Of a stretch of 64,000 nt of DNA, positions 28,549-36,856 are shown one piece after another. The position numbers were made by a program, and so were the translations under genes. A model generated the notes under the pieces. That model was not told the origin of the DNA and ran no database searches. It saw only the letters and a list, made by a program, of their open reading frames with translations. Position 1 is the first letter of the stretch, and each line of letters starts with the position of its first letter. The DNA is from Cohnella ginsengisoli (GTDB taxonomy: Bacteria > Bacillota > Bacilli > Paenibacillales > Paenibacillaceae): NCBI RefSeq assembly GCF_029525555.1, contig NZ_JAPDHZ010000003.1, positions 558,001 to 622,000 of the forward strand. Direction: 5' to 3'.

Positions 28549-30904
28549 TCATTCCGGCGGCTCCAGCTCCAGCTCCGCCACGCGTTTTTCCACATAACGG
28601 GCATCCTTCAACGCATGGTACGCTTCCGCCTTCTCCACGACGACGTACGCATTGTATTCCGGAATGCCCGCGAACGGCTCGTATACCCCTTTCGGAAATA
28701 GCGCGTTGCTCTCCGGCCAATACAGTCCGATATTGCCTTGCGCCAGCGGCTCGAACTTGGCCCGCCCGTGGAAGGTGCCGTGCCGGTTGTACGCCACGAT
28801 CGCCTCCCCCTTCCTCGATCCCCAGCTCGCGGGCGTCGTCCGCGGGCATCAGCACGTCGTACCGGCCCGCGCCGTTGAACGGATCCTTCTCCCCGTAGAT
28901 CATCGAGTTGAACTGCTTGCCCCGCCGGGTCGTGGCGTAGAACCTCCCTTCGGGCTTGCGCCGCTCGGGCAGCTCGATCGGGAGCAGCCGGCCCTTGCCG
29001 TCCGGCGTCGGACAGACGCCGTCCTCGCACAGCCAGGCGCCGCCCCACTGGAATACGTCGCCTCGCCGGGAGAGATGCTGGATGCCGTCGTAGTTCGGCG
29101 CCGCCCTCGCGATCTCCGCCCGGATCGCGGCCGCGTCTGCGAAGCGGACCGCCTCCGCGCGCTCCGGCTTCACCCGCGCGGCCAATTCCCCGTAGATCGC
29201 CCACTCCGGACGCGCCTCGGCGATCCGCGGCCCTTCGATCTCCGGCGAAAAGTAGACCATCCGCTCCGTCGAGGTCGAGGTGCCTCCGCCCGGCTGCTCG
29301 TAGCGCGTCATCGCCGGCAGCACCCATACTTCCTCGCGCGCGTCCGCGAGCGTGGAGGTGTTCAGCACGATGTCCTGATGAATGCGGACATCCACGCGCT
29401 CCAGGCAGCGCCGGACGAAGTCCGGATCGGGCATCGTCTCCAGAAAATTGCCGCCGGAGGTGTAGAACACCTTTAGCTTGCGTTCGTGCGCGTCCGGCAG
29501 CAGCGCGTTCTCCAGCGACACGCCGACGATGTCGCCCTGCCAGCGCGGCAGCTCGAAGCCCCACAGCCGCTCCACGCGGCCGACGTCGTCGCCCGCGAAC
29601 TCGCCGCCCGGCAGGCTGAACGGGTCCGCGCCCATCTCGCCGGAGCCCTGCACGCCGCTGTGGCCCCGGATCGGCATGACGCCGCAATGCGCGCGGCCGA
29701 TAAAGCCGCGCAGCAGCGCCAGGTTCGCCACCTGCGAGATATTGTCCGTGCCGAACCGGTGCTGCGTCAGCCCCATGCTCCATACGAACACGCCCGAGCG
29801 GGCGCGGGCCAGCAGCTCGGCGAATGCTGTCATCCGTTCCCGCGGCAGACCGGAAGCCCGTTCGAGCGGCTCCCAATCCTGCTGTCGGACATGCGCCTTC
29901 AGCGCTTCGTAGCCGGTCGCGTGCGCGCGGACGAACGCATGGTCGATCGCGGAGCCGGGACGCGCCTCCTCCATATCGAACCACGCCTTCATGACGCCGT
30001 GCATGAACGCGATATCGCCGCCGATGTTCACCTGATAGAAGTCGTCGGCCAGCTTCGTGCCGAACAGCGCCGATTCGGGAATGGACGGGATCCAGTAGTC
30101 CTCCATGCCCGGCTCCCGGTACGGGTTGATCACGATGATCTTCGTGCCCTTGCGCTTGGCCGCGTACATGTATTTGGTCGAGACGGGCTGGTTGTTGGAC
30201 GCGACGCTGCCCCAGAACACAAGTACGTCCGTGCCGATCCAGTCCTTGTAATTGCAGCTGGATGCGCCGATGCCGAGCGACCGCTTCAGCGCGGTCTTGG
30301 AAGGGGAATGGCAGATTCGCGACGCGTTGTCGATGTTGTTCGTGCCGATATAGCGCGCGGCCTTGGCCGCCGCGTAATAGGACTCGTTGGTGATGCCCCG
30401 GGCCGTCAGGTAGAACGCGAGCTGCTTCGGATCGATGCCGCGAATCTTGGCCGCGATCCGGTCCATCGCCTCGTCCCACGACGCGCGACGGAAGACGCGG
30501 CTCCCTCGCTCGCGGACGAGCGGATAAGGCAGCCGGCCGAGCTTCCTCAACTGCGTGCTGTCCAGCTTGCGCAGCTCCTCGATGTCCGCATGCAGCACAC
30601 TCGGCTCGATCGCGGGCATCGTATTCAGCCGAAGAACGTTCAGCCTTGTCGTGCACACATGCGGTCCCGCCAGCGTCCGGTCGTACAGGCCGGAGACGCC
30701 GAGCGCGCATCCGTCGCATACGCCCTGGGTGAGGATGCGGTATGCATACGGCAGATTGTCGCGGTTGTCCCACGCCACCTTGAACGTATCGCGGATATGC
30801 TTCGGTTTGATTTTGCCCAGTCCGAACGGGACCCGGCTGACCCACAGCTTCGGATCGGGCCGCCCCGGCAGCTTCATCGGTCCGGTATGCTTCGTCTTGC
30901 CCAT
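28549..30904 (-). CDS. FdhF/YdeP-family molybdopterin oxidoreductase, one indel
   Basis: About 784 residues after correction. Soluble bis-MGD molybdoenzyme of the FdhF/YdeP branch. Features: GVCDGCALG with a lone CxxC instead of the four-Cys cluster of true formate dehydrogenase, SRICHSPSKTALKRSLG, VFWGSVASNNQP, GVQGSGEMGADPF and a C-terminal cofactor-binding domain with FNSMIYGE and YWPESNALF. No selenocysteine TGA or extra ferredoxin domain is seen. ATG 30904 follows GGAGGAGGGGG. One extra base in 28806-28810 breaks the frame and fuses it falsely with fdhD. The true substrate and electron partner of this branch are poorly known; YdeP is linked to acid resistance in E. coli. Confidence 0.9.
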
Positions 30905-31071
30905 ACTGCGTCCCCCTCCTCCACGCCTGCAATCTAATATAATGAGAGCCTTCACATTGCGAGAACGGCAGGTTCGCTCCGGAGACAAAAAGAAAACGGG
31001 GATGCGTCCATCCCCGTATCCATCCCCGTGCTCGCCCCCGCAGTCGCATCGCCCTCGTCGCTTGCCCGCGG

Positions 31072-31973
31072 TTAAATCTCCGATTCATGCCCGGCGGGCG
31101 CGTGGCGTTCGTAGGGTTTCCACCGCGACTGCGGCGTGACCGCCGCCTGGCCCGGCCAAGGCCGAGCCGTCGTCCAGTCCGCTGCGGAACGCCATACAAC
31201 GCCCCAGATTTCCTCGACCGTCCCGTAATCCACCGGAGGAAAGCGCGCCTCCCCCGAGCTCCGCCTTGATCCCGTCCACCTCCCGGCACAAGCTGTCCAG
31301 ACAGGCCTCCATGATCGCCCGGCCCCGTTCGGCAGTCGCCTGGTCGGCGTCCGCCGCCAGCGCCAGCCGGCCGCCGGAGCCCGCTTGATCCTCAAGCACC
31401 CTTGCTTCCATGTCGATCAGATCCGGACGCAGGTACATCAGCTGCGAGATCTCATCAGGAGCCCGCATGATCCCCCTCGTACAGCCCCTCCACCAGTTCG
31501 GGGTCGCTCCGCACCCACACTTGCACCGGCACCCGCTTCATGAACTGCTCCGCCGCCAGCCGCAGGTCCAGTTGATTGCCCCCGCTGTGCCCGCTGACGA
31601 CGACGATCGTCGAGAAGCCCGCATTCGCGAAGGCGCGCAGCTGATACAGGAAGAGATGAAGCATCACGGCGGGCGGGATGCCCGTCATGTGCGGATTTTC
31701 CTCGCCGACCTCCTCCTCGAGCCATCTCGCGTGGTAACCCGCTTCGTGGATGTGATAGCCCATGGAGGGGGCTACGATGCCCCCCTCCCTGCGCGCCGCC
31801 TCTTCGCACAGCCATTCGGCCTTGATCGTGTCGAGACCGAAGGCGCTGACCTGCCCGTGCGGCTCGCATAGCCCAAGCGGCAGATAGACGACCGGGCATG
31901 CCTCTTGACGTTGCTTGAATTCGTGCGGCAGCAGCTCCGCCCATAGAACCTTAGTTCCAGTACTTGGTTTCAT
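31072..31973 (-). CDS. Creatininase-family metal hydrolase, two indels
   Basis: About 299 residues after correction. The family has a metal-dependent amidohydrolase fold; here LPLGLCEPHGQVSAFGLDT replaces the usual Glu-His-Gly-x-His strand, VVVSGHSGGN is clear, and GDHA followed by QLMYLRPDLIDM completes the site. One extra base near 31462-31464 and one at 31251-31255. The start ATG at 31973 overlaps the aldo/keto reductase end by 23 bases. It is the last gene of the desaturase/Rieske cluster. The family acts on cyclic amides and related ring compounds; the lack of one usual His leaves the activity open. Confidence 0.82.
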
Positions 31974-32946
31974 ACAGGTTTCTCACCCATCTGTAATGGC
32001 GCCGGATCTCTTCGAACACGTCGTCCGGCAGAGGCCCGCAGCCTGCCGCGGCGATGTTCTCGTCGGCATATTGCTTCACGTGCATGGAGCTGATGGCCGT
32101 CGTCACGCCCGGATGCTGAAGCACGAACCGGATGGCCAGCTCCGCCAGGCTGCCCGCGTACTTGGGCACGAACGCTTCCTTCAGCTTGTTCACGCGGTCG
32201 ATATAGACGCCGCGCGGCAAGTAGTCGAAGTAGTTTTTGCGGAAGTCGCCTTCCTCGAAGACGGTGTCCGCCTTCAGGAAGCCGGTCAGCCCGCCTTCGT
32301 CCAGAATGCAGCGGGCGATGACGGCTACGTTGTTTTCCTGGCAGATCGGGATCAGACTGTCCAGGGGCAGCGGATCGAAAATGTGGAACACCGTCTGTAC
32401 GGCGTCGATCTTCCCGGTTTGCACGAGCGTCAGCGCAAGATCGTGGCGCTGGTCGGGCAAGGAGATGCCGATGCCTCGAATCTTGCCCTCCTGCTTCAGC
32501 TGCAGCAGCTCCTCCATCCAGTAATCGGCTTTGTCCCATTGCGGCCAATATTGGTGGAGCTGCATCAGGTCGATCGTCTCCACGCCCAGCAGGCGGAGGG
32601 ACGTCTCCGTGCTCTCTCGCAGCCATCCTTTCGGAAAGGCCGTCTCCACGGGGATCGGCTGGCCCCAGCCAAGATTGCCTGGACCCTTCGACTGGATTTT
32701 AGAAGCGATAAACGGCCGTTCGCCGCTCCATTCCTTCAGCGCCAGCCCGAGGATGCGCTCCGACTCCCCGTAGTTGCGCGCGGTGTCGATCAGATTCACG
32801 CCTTGATCGAGGCTGTGCAGGACGGAGCGGATCAGGTCCTTCTCGTCGAAGGCGCCGAACACGCCGCCGAGTCCCATCGCGCCGAAGCCGAGCCGGGACA
32901 CGCGCGTGCCGAGTTTGCCAAACGGATTATATTGCAAAGCATTCAT
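31951..32946 (-). CDS. Aldo/keto reductase
   Basis: 331 residues with the AKR TIM barrel: DTARNYGESE (Asp and Tyr of the tetrad), FIASKIQ (Lys), LHQYWP (His) and IGISLPDQ. Cofactor would be NADPH or NADH. The ATG at 32946 is nearly on top of GAAAGGA, so a TTG at 32967 remains possible. Genes on both sides touch it, so it belongs to the cluster with FAD reductase and creatininase-like hydrolase. It may process the carbonyl product of the oxygenase-like system, or an oxidised sugar. Confidence 0.88.
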   Translation of the reverse strand: MNALQYNPFGKLGTRVSRLGFGAMGLGGVFGAFDEKDLIRSVLHSLDQGVNLIDTARNYGESERILGLALKEWSGERPFIASKIQSKGPGNLGWGQPIPVETAFPKGWLRESTETSLRLLGVETIDLMQLHQYWPQWDKADYWMEELLQLKQEGKIRGIGISLPDQRHDLALTLVQTGKIDAVQTVFHIFDPLPLDSLIPICQENNVAVIARCILDEGGLTGFLKADTVFEEGDFRKNYFDYLPRGVYIDRVNKLKEAFVPKYAGSLAELAIRFVLQHPGVTTAISSMHVKQYADENIAAAGCGPLPDDVFEEIRRHYRWVRNLYETKYWN

Positions 32947-32967
32947 TCCTTTCGGATAGAGGGTCAA

Positions 32968-34200
32968 TTAGGCCCGCAATAGCGCCTTCAAACGAATTCC
33001 GGCATCCGCCAGCGATTCCGGGGACGGGTGGGCCCTTTGCTCGATGAGCATCTCGGCCAGACGAATCTCCTTGCCGATGCCGGCCGTTCCCATCGCGCTG
33101 GCGGATACGAGGCGGCCGTCGCCGTCGAGGTGAAAATACAGCTTGCCGGCTTCGCCCAGATCGCGCAGCACGGTCGTATGGGACGGCTCGGACAGTCCGG
33201 ACACCTGAAGCGTCCGGTCGTATTGGTCCGACCAGAACCACGGGACAGCCCCGTCAGGGGCGCGGTCGCCGAGCATATTGCCGGCGACATGGGTGCCCTG
33301 GTCCTGCGCGTTGCGCCACGCCTCCAGCCGGATACGCTTCCCGTACAGCGGATGCGGGAACGAGCAGCAATCGCCGGCGGCGAAAATGTCGGGATCCGAC
33401 GTGGCCAGGCATTCGTCCGCCTTCACGCCGTTGTCGAGCTCGAGGCCGCATTCGGCCGCCAGCGTCGTCTCCGGCACCGCGCCGATGCCCGTGACGACGG
33501 CGTCGCACCGCACCCGGCTGCCGTCGGCCAGCGCGATGACATATTCGCCGTCCTCGCGATTCACGCTGTCGATCGGGATCCCGATCCTGAAGTCCACGCC
33601 GTTGGCGCGATGCAGCGCCTCCACTGTCGCGGCGATCGCTTCGGGCACGCCGCGCATCAGAATTCGGGGCGCCACCTCGATCACGGTCGCTTCGCAGCCT
33701 GCCGCGCGGGCGCTGGCCGCCGTCTCCAGGCCGATGAAGCCGCCCCCGATGACGACGATCCGCCTGCCGGCGGCCAGACGGCTTCGAATCGCCAGCGCGT
33801 CTTCGAATTTACGCAAATACAGCATGTCGCCGGAGGCGTCGCCCGGCAAGGTCAGCTTGCGCGGGTTGGCGCCGGTCGCCAGCAGAAGCCGCTCATAGGG
33901 CAGCTTGCCGCCGCCCGCGAGCAAGACCTCGTGGCTCGCGCGGTCGATCCGGACGGCGGCGTCGCCTGACACGAGCCGGATGCCGAGCGCATCCAGCCGC
34001 GGACGATCCAGGATCGTGACGGGCGCGGGCGCCTCTTCCCCCGACAGCGCCTGCTTCGACAGGGGCGGGCGCTCGTAAGGCGCGTGACGCTCGTCTCCGA
34101 CGAGGGTGACTTCGCCCGTCCAGCCGCGCGAACGCAATTCCGCCGCCGCCCGTGCGCCGGCTTCGCCCGCTCCCACGATGACCATTCCGTAATTATTCAT
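32968..34200 (-). CDS. FAD-dependent ferredoxin reductase (BphA4/Rieske partner type)
   Basis: 410-residue pyridine-nucleotide disulfide reductase-like flavoprotein. Two nucleotide folds are clear: VIVGAGEAGARAA for FAD near the N-terminus and VVIGGGFIGLETA for NAD(P)H near 145. The FAD motif DIFAAGDCCSFPH and the C-terminal reductase domain follow. No redox CxxC, as expected for single-electron ferredoxin reductases of oxygenases. It starts 20 bases after the Rieske gene stop. It should pass electrons from NAD(P)H to the Rieske protein and then to the di-iron desaturase. Confidence 0.9.
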   Translation of the reverse strand: MNNYGMVIVGAGEAGARAAAELRSRGWTGEVTLVGDERHAPYERPPLSKQALSGEEAPAPVTILDRPRLDALGIRLVSGDAAVRIDRASHEVLLAGGGKLPYERLLLATGANPRKLTLPGDASGDMLYLRKFEDALAIRSRLAAGRRIVVIGGGFIGLETAASARAAGCEATVIEVAPRILMRGVPEAIAATVEALHRANGVDFRIGIPIDSVNREDGEYVIALADGSRVRCDAVVTGIGAVPETTLAAECGLELDNGVKADECLATSDPDIFAAGDCCSFPHPLYGKRIRLEAWRNAQDQGTHVAGNMLGDRAPDGAVPWFWSDQYDRTLQVSGLSEPSHTTVLRDLGEAGKLYFHLDGDGRLVSASAMGTAGIGKEIRLAEMLIEQRAHPSPESLADAGIRLKALLRA

Positions 34201-34219
34201 GAGGGTTGCTCCTTAGCAG

Positions 34220-34537
34220 TCAGATCTGGATATAAACTTTGCCGCTTTCCACTTTGACGGGATACGTTTTCAGATCCACGCACACCGGCGCGCGCTTGGC
34301 GGAGCCGGTCGGGATGTCGAAGCGGCCGTTGTGCTTGGGACACTCGATCGTGCTGCCCATGACCAGGCCGTTCGACAGGTGGAACCGTTCATGCGTGCAA
34401 TAGCCGTCCGTCGCGTAAAAATCGCCTTTATCCGTCCGATAGACGGCAAACGTCCGGTCTCCGTGATCGAACCGGATCACGTCCTCTTCTTCGATGTCGT
34501 CCGTTTCGCAAGCTTCGATCCATTCGGTTTGCGCCAT
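34220..34537 (-). CDS. Rieske [2Fe-2S] ferredoxin
   Basis: 105-residue soluble Rieske protein. Cluster ligands are Cys and His in YCTHERFH and Cys and His in ECPKHNGRFD. Size and sequence match the small ferredoxins of oxygenase systems and of NirD type; context favours electron transfer to the desaturase. ATG 34537, AAGGAG upstream. It stands between desaturase and FAD reductase genes. Confidence 0.93.
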   Translation of the reverse strand: MAQTEWIEACETDDIEEEDVIRFDHGDRTFAVYRTDKGDFYATDGYCTHERFHLSNGLVMGSTIECPKHNGRFDIPTGSAKRAPVCVDLKTYPVKVESGKVYIQI

Positions 34538-34599
34538 GGTGTCCAGCTCCTTTTATGAGTTTGGAAAGTATGCGTTTGTAACATGCGGCCGAGCCGGCC

Positions 34600-35697
34600 T
34601 CAGCTTGTGCGCCATTTGGGGTCCGGAACGTTCGATACGCCGTAGTAATAGGGATTCGCGGTCGACGGCAGCGGCTTCACGATGACATAGGCAGGGTCGC
34701 TTTTTTTGCCTTCGCAGCGCGACGAACACCTCCTTCAGGGCCGGGAACAGTCCGGGCCGCGGCGCCGGGCAATCGTGCTTCATCGCCTCGTGAAGCTGCG
34801 GCAGCTGATGGTACGGCACCATCGGGAACATGTGGTGCTCGATATGATAGTTCATGTTCCAGTACAGGAACCGCAGGACGGGGTTCAAATACATCGTCCT
34901 CGTGTTCAGGCGGTGGTCCAGCACGTCCTCGTACAAGCCGAGGTGCTGGGTCATGGCATACAGAATGACGATGATCGAGCCGTAGAAAGAAGGCAAAAAC
35001 ACGAACATGGCCGGCAAAACGCTTTTGGTGAACACGCACAGCGCGACGACGGCGAGCAGAATGAACAGGTAGATGCGGGCTTCCCAATAGGTCTTGCGGC
35101 GCTCGGAGGCCGGAATGTACTCGTTTTCCGTGCGATCCACCTTGCCCGCGGCGTGCAGGAAAAATCGCTTGAGCTCCTTCGGCCCGCCGTACAGGTGGGC
35201 CACCTCCATGATGAGCACCTTCCATACCGGAGGCCGCTCCGTCAAAATCTCAGGGTCGCGCCCGACGATGAACGTATCGGTATGATGGCGGGTGTGGCTC
35301 CAGCGCCAGGGCGTCGCCGAGCGGAGCATCATGAACGAAGCGATCTGGTAGACGGCCTCGTTCATCCACGGCGTCTTGAACGCCGTGCCGTGGCCGCATT
35401 CGTGCCATCTGGAGTCGGCCGGCGTCGCGTACAGAATGCCGTAGGCCAAAAACGCGGGCACCGCCCACCAGGTTCCCCAGGACAGATACGCCAGATATCC
35501 GAGAACGATCAGCCCCCCCGAACCAGATGATCGTATCCCGTATCGCCGGTCCGTTCTTGCGCTTCATGAGCGCCTTCATCTGCGCCCGCGGGATGGGGGG
35601 TTTGATACCAGTCGGCGGCGACCAGTCCTTTCTCCTCCGCGCGTTTGCCTTCCGGTCCGGTCAAGCTGTAGTCTCTTTTGTCTGCTGTCGCAGCCAT
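34600..35697 (-). CDS. Membrane fatty acid desaturase/hydroxylase, three indels
   Basis: About 364 residues after correction. Di-iron membrane oxygenase with all three histidine boxes: WHECGHGT, HTRHHTD and HIEHHMFP, and four to five hydrophobic helices. The frame breaks at 35595-35600, 35513-35519 and 34701-34707, each one base too long; the corrected C-terminus is PDPKWRTS with stop at 34600. It precedes the Rieske and reductase genes, which together would give a complete NAD(P)H-driven desaturase or hydroxylase. Substrate could be a fatty acyl chain or another lipid-soluble compound; sequence alone does not tell desaturation from hydroxylation. Confidence 0.88.
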
Positions 35698-35744
35698 TTT
35701 AAAGCGCCTCCTTCAAAGTCGATCGCTCGACGTCGTATCGTTGT

Positions 35745-36722
35745 TCAATGCTCGATCCACAAGCGGTTGGCGAAGCTGAGCGTCTCTCCCGGCCCGATCC
35801 CCTTCGCCCCGGTCAAGTCATGCGCGTAAGGGAGATTGAAGGCATCCGTGACGTACGTATACGGCTCCAGCGAAAAGGCAGACGCCCAATGCGGGCGGAA
35901 CAGCACGAGAAACGGGAAGCCCGGGTCGATCCGGTAGGCGATCGTGTAGCCGCGCGCTGTCATGCCGATCCTGCAGACGCGGTCATCCGCCGCAAGCTCG
36001 ATCAGGCTGCAACCCGATATCGGATAATCTCTCAGGTCGACGCCCTCGCTTAACTGCTCGCCATACGCCGTGCGCGCCGGCTCGCCCGTCACGAACGCCT
36101 CGCTTGTGACCGGCCACTCTCTGGCCGCGGGAACCTGAAGCACGACCGCTTCCCCGTCCTCGACGAATATCGGGAAATACGGATGCAAGCCGTAGGCGAA
36201 GGGCGCCTCGTCCTTCCCTTCGTTCACGATCGAGCTCTCCATGATGAGAGCGCCTTCATAAAGCCGGTACGTGACCTCGAATACGAGCTCGTGGGGAAAA
36301 TAGGAGACGATCTCGGGATGATCCGTATAGCGGAAGCGGCAGGTCACATAAGCGCCGGCCTCCTCGGAAGCGCCGTAAGCGAGGACCTCCCAGACCCTTG
36401 AACAAATTTCCCCGTGCAGATGGTTGTCGGGCTCGTTCAGCGGCAGCCTGTACTGGCGTCCGCGAAACGTAAACGTGCCGTTCTTGATTCGATTCGGCGG
36501 GTACAAGATCGGAATGCCGTACTGGAACGGAACGAACGGATCCTGCCAAAAATCCGGCAAATGCGCGGGCGGCTGAATGACGGGACGGCCGCTGACGGTG
36601 AAGCGGTACAAATTGTTGCCGAGCTCCGGGATCACCGCCGCGATCGCCTCGCGCGCTTCGTCCCACAATTCGATGACCTGCGACCCCTCCTCATGAATGT
36701 TCACCGCTGCGTAGTTGGGCAT
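35745..36722 (-). CDS. Aldose 1-epimerase family protein
   Basis: 325 residues, galactose-mutarotase-like beta-supersandwich. Catalytic candidates are His in NHLHGEIC, His in YGLHPYFPI and Glu in FSLEPYT. Such proteins change the anomeric form of sugars or sugar derivatives. The ATG lies at 36722. A perfect palindromic LacI-type operator is 59 bases upstream, right after the LacI-chimera gene. The desaturase gene follows after 47 bases, so this may be the first gene of that operon. Confidence 0.88.
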   Translation of the reverse strand: MPNYAAVNIHEEGSQVIELWDEAREAIAAVIPELGNNLYRFTVSGRPVIQPPAHLPDFWQDPFVPFQYGIPILYPPNRIKNGTFTFRGRQYRLPLNEPDNHLHGEICSRVWEVLAYGASEEAGAYVTCRFRYTDHPEIVSYFPHELVFEVTYRLYEGALIMESSIVNEGKDEAPFAYGLHPYFPIFVEDGEAVVLQVPAAREWPVTSEAFVTGEPARTAYGEQLSEGVDLRDYPISGCSLIELAADDRVCRIGMTARGYTIAYRIDPGFPFLVLFRPHWASAFSLEPYTYVTDAFNLPYAHDLTGAKGIGPGETLSFANRLWIEH

Positions 36723-36780
36723 GGCATTCGATCACTCCCTGCTCTGAAAATACCAATCCGGTATATTCATATATTGTTCA

Positions 36781-36792
36781 TGAAACGTTTCA
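36781..36792. promoter_or_regulatory. Perfect palindromic LacI-family operator
   Basis: TGAAACGTTTCA is a 12-bp perfect palindrome with the central CG typical of LacI/GalR/CcpA operators. It is between the LacI-type chimera stop (36857) and the epimerase start (36722). The chimera is the obvious candidate to bind it; CcpA is an alternative. Confidence 0.75.
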
Positions 36793-36856
36793 CGAATGGT
36801 CGCAAGTTCACTTTATCACAGGAAAATGGCTGACGCAATAACGAATTATTGCGCTT

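Noticed and set aside
27695..30988. A single 1097-residue FdhF-FdhD fusion protein
   Set aside because: The frame around 28600-28800 is a shadow of the true FdhF C-terminus, and fdhD has its own GAGGAGG and ATG at 28516.
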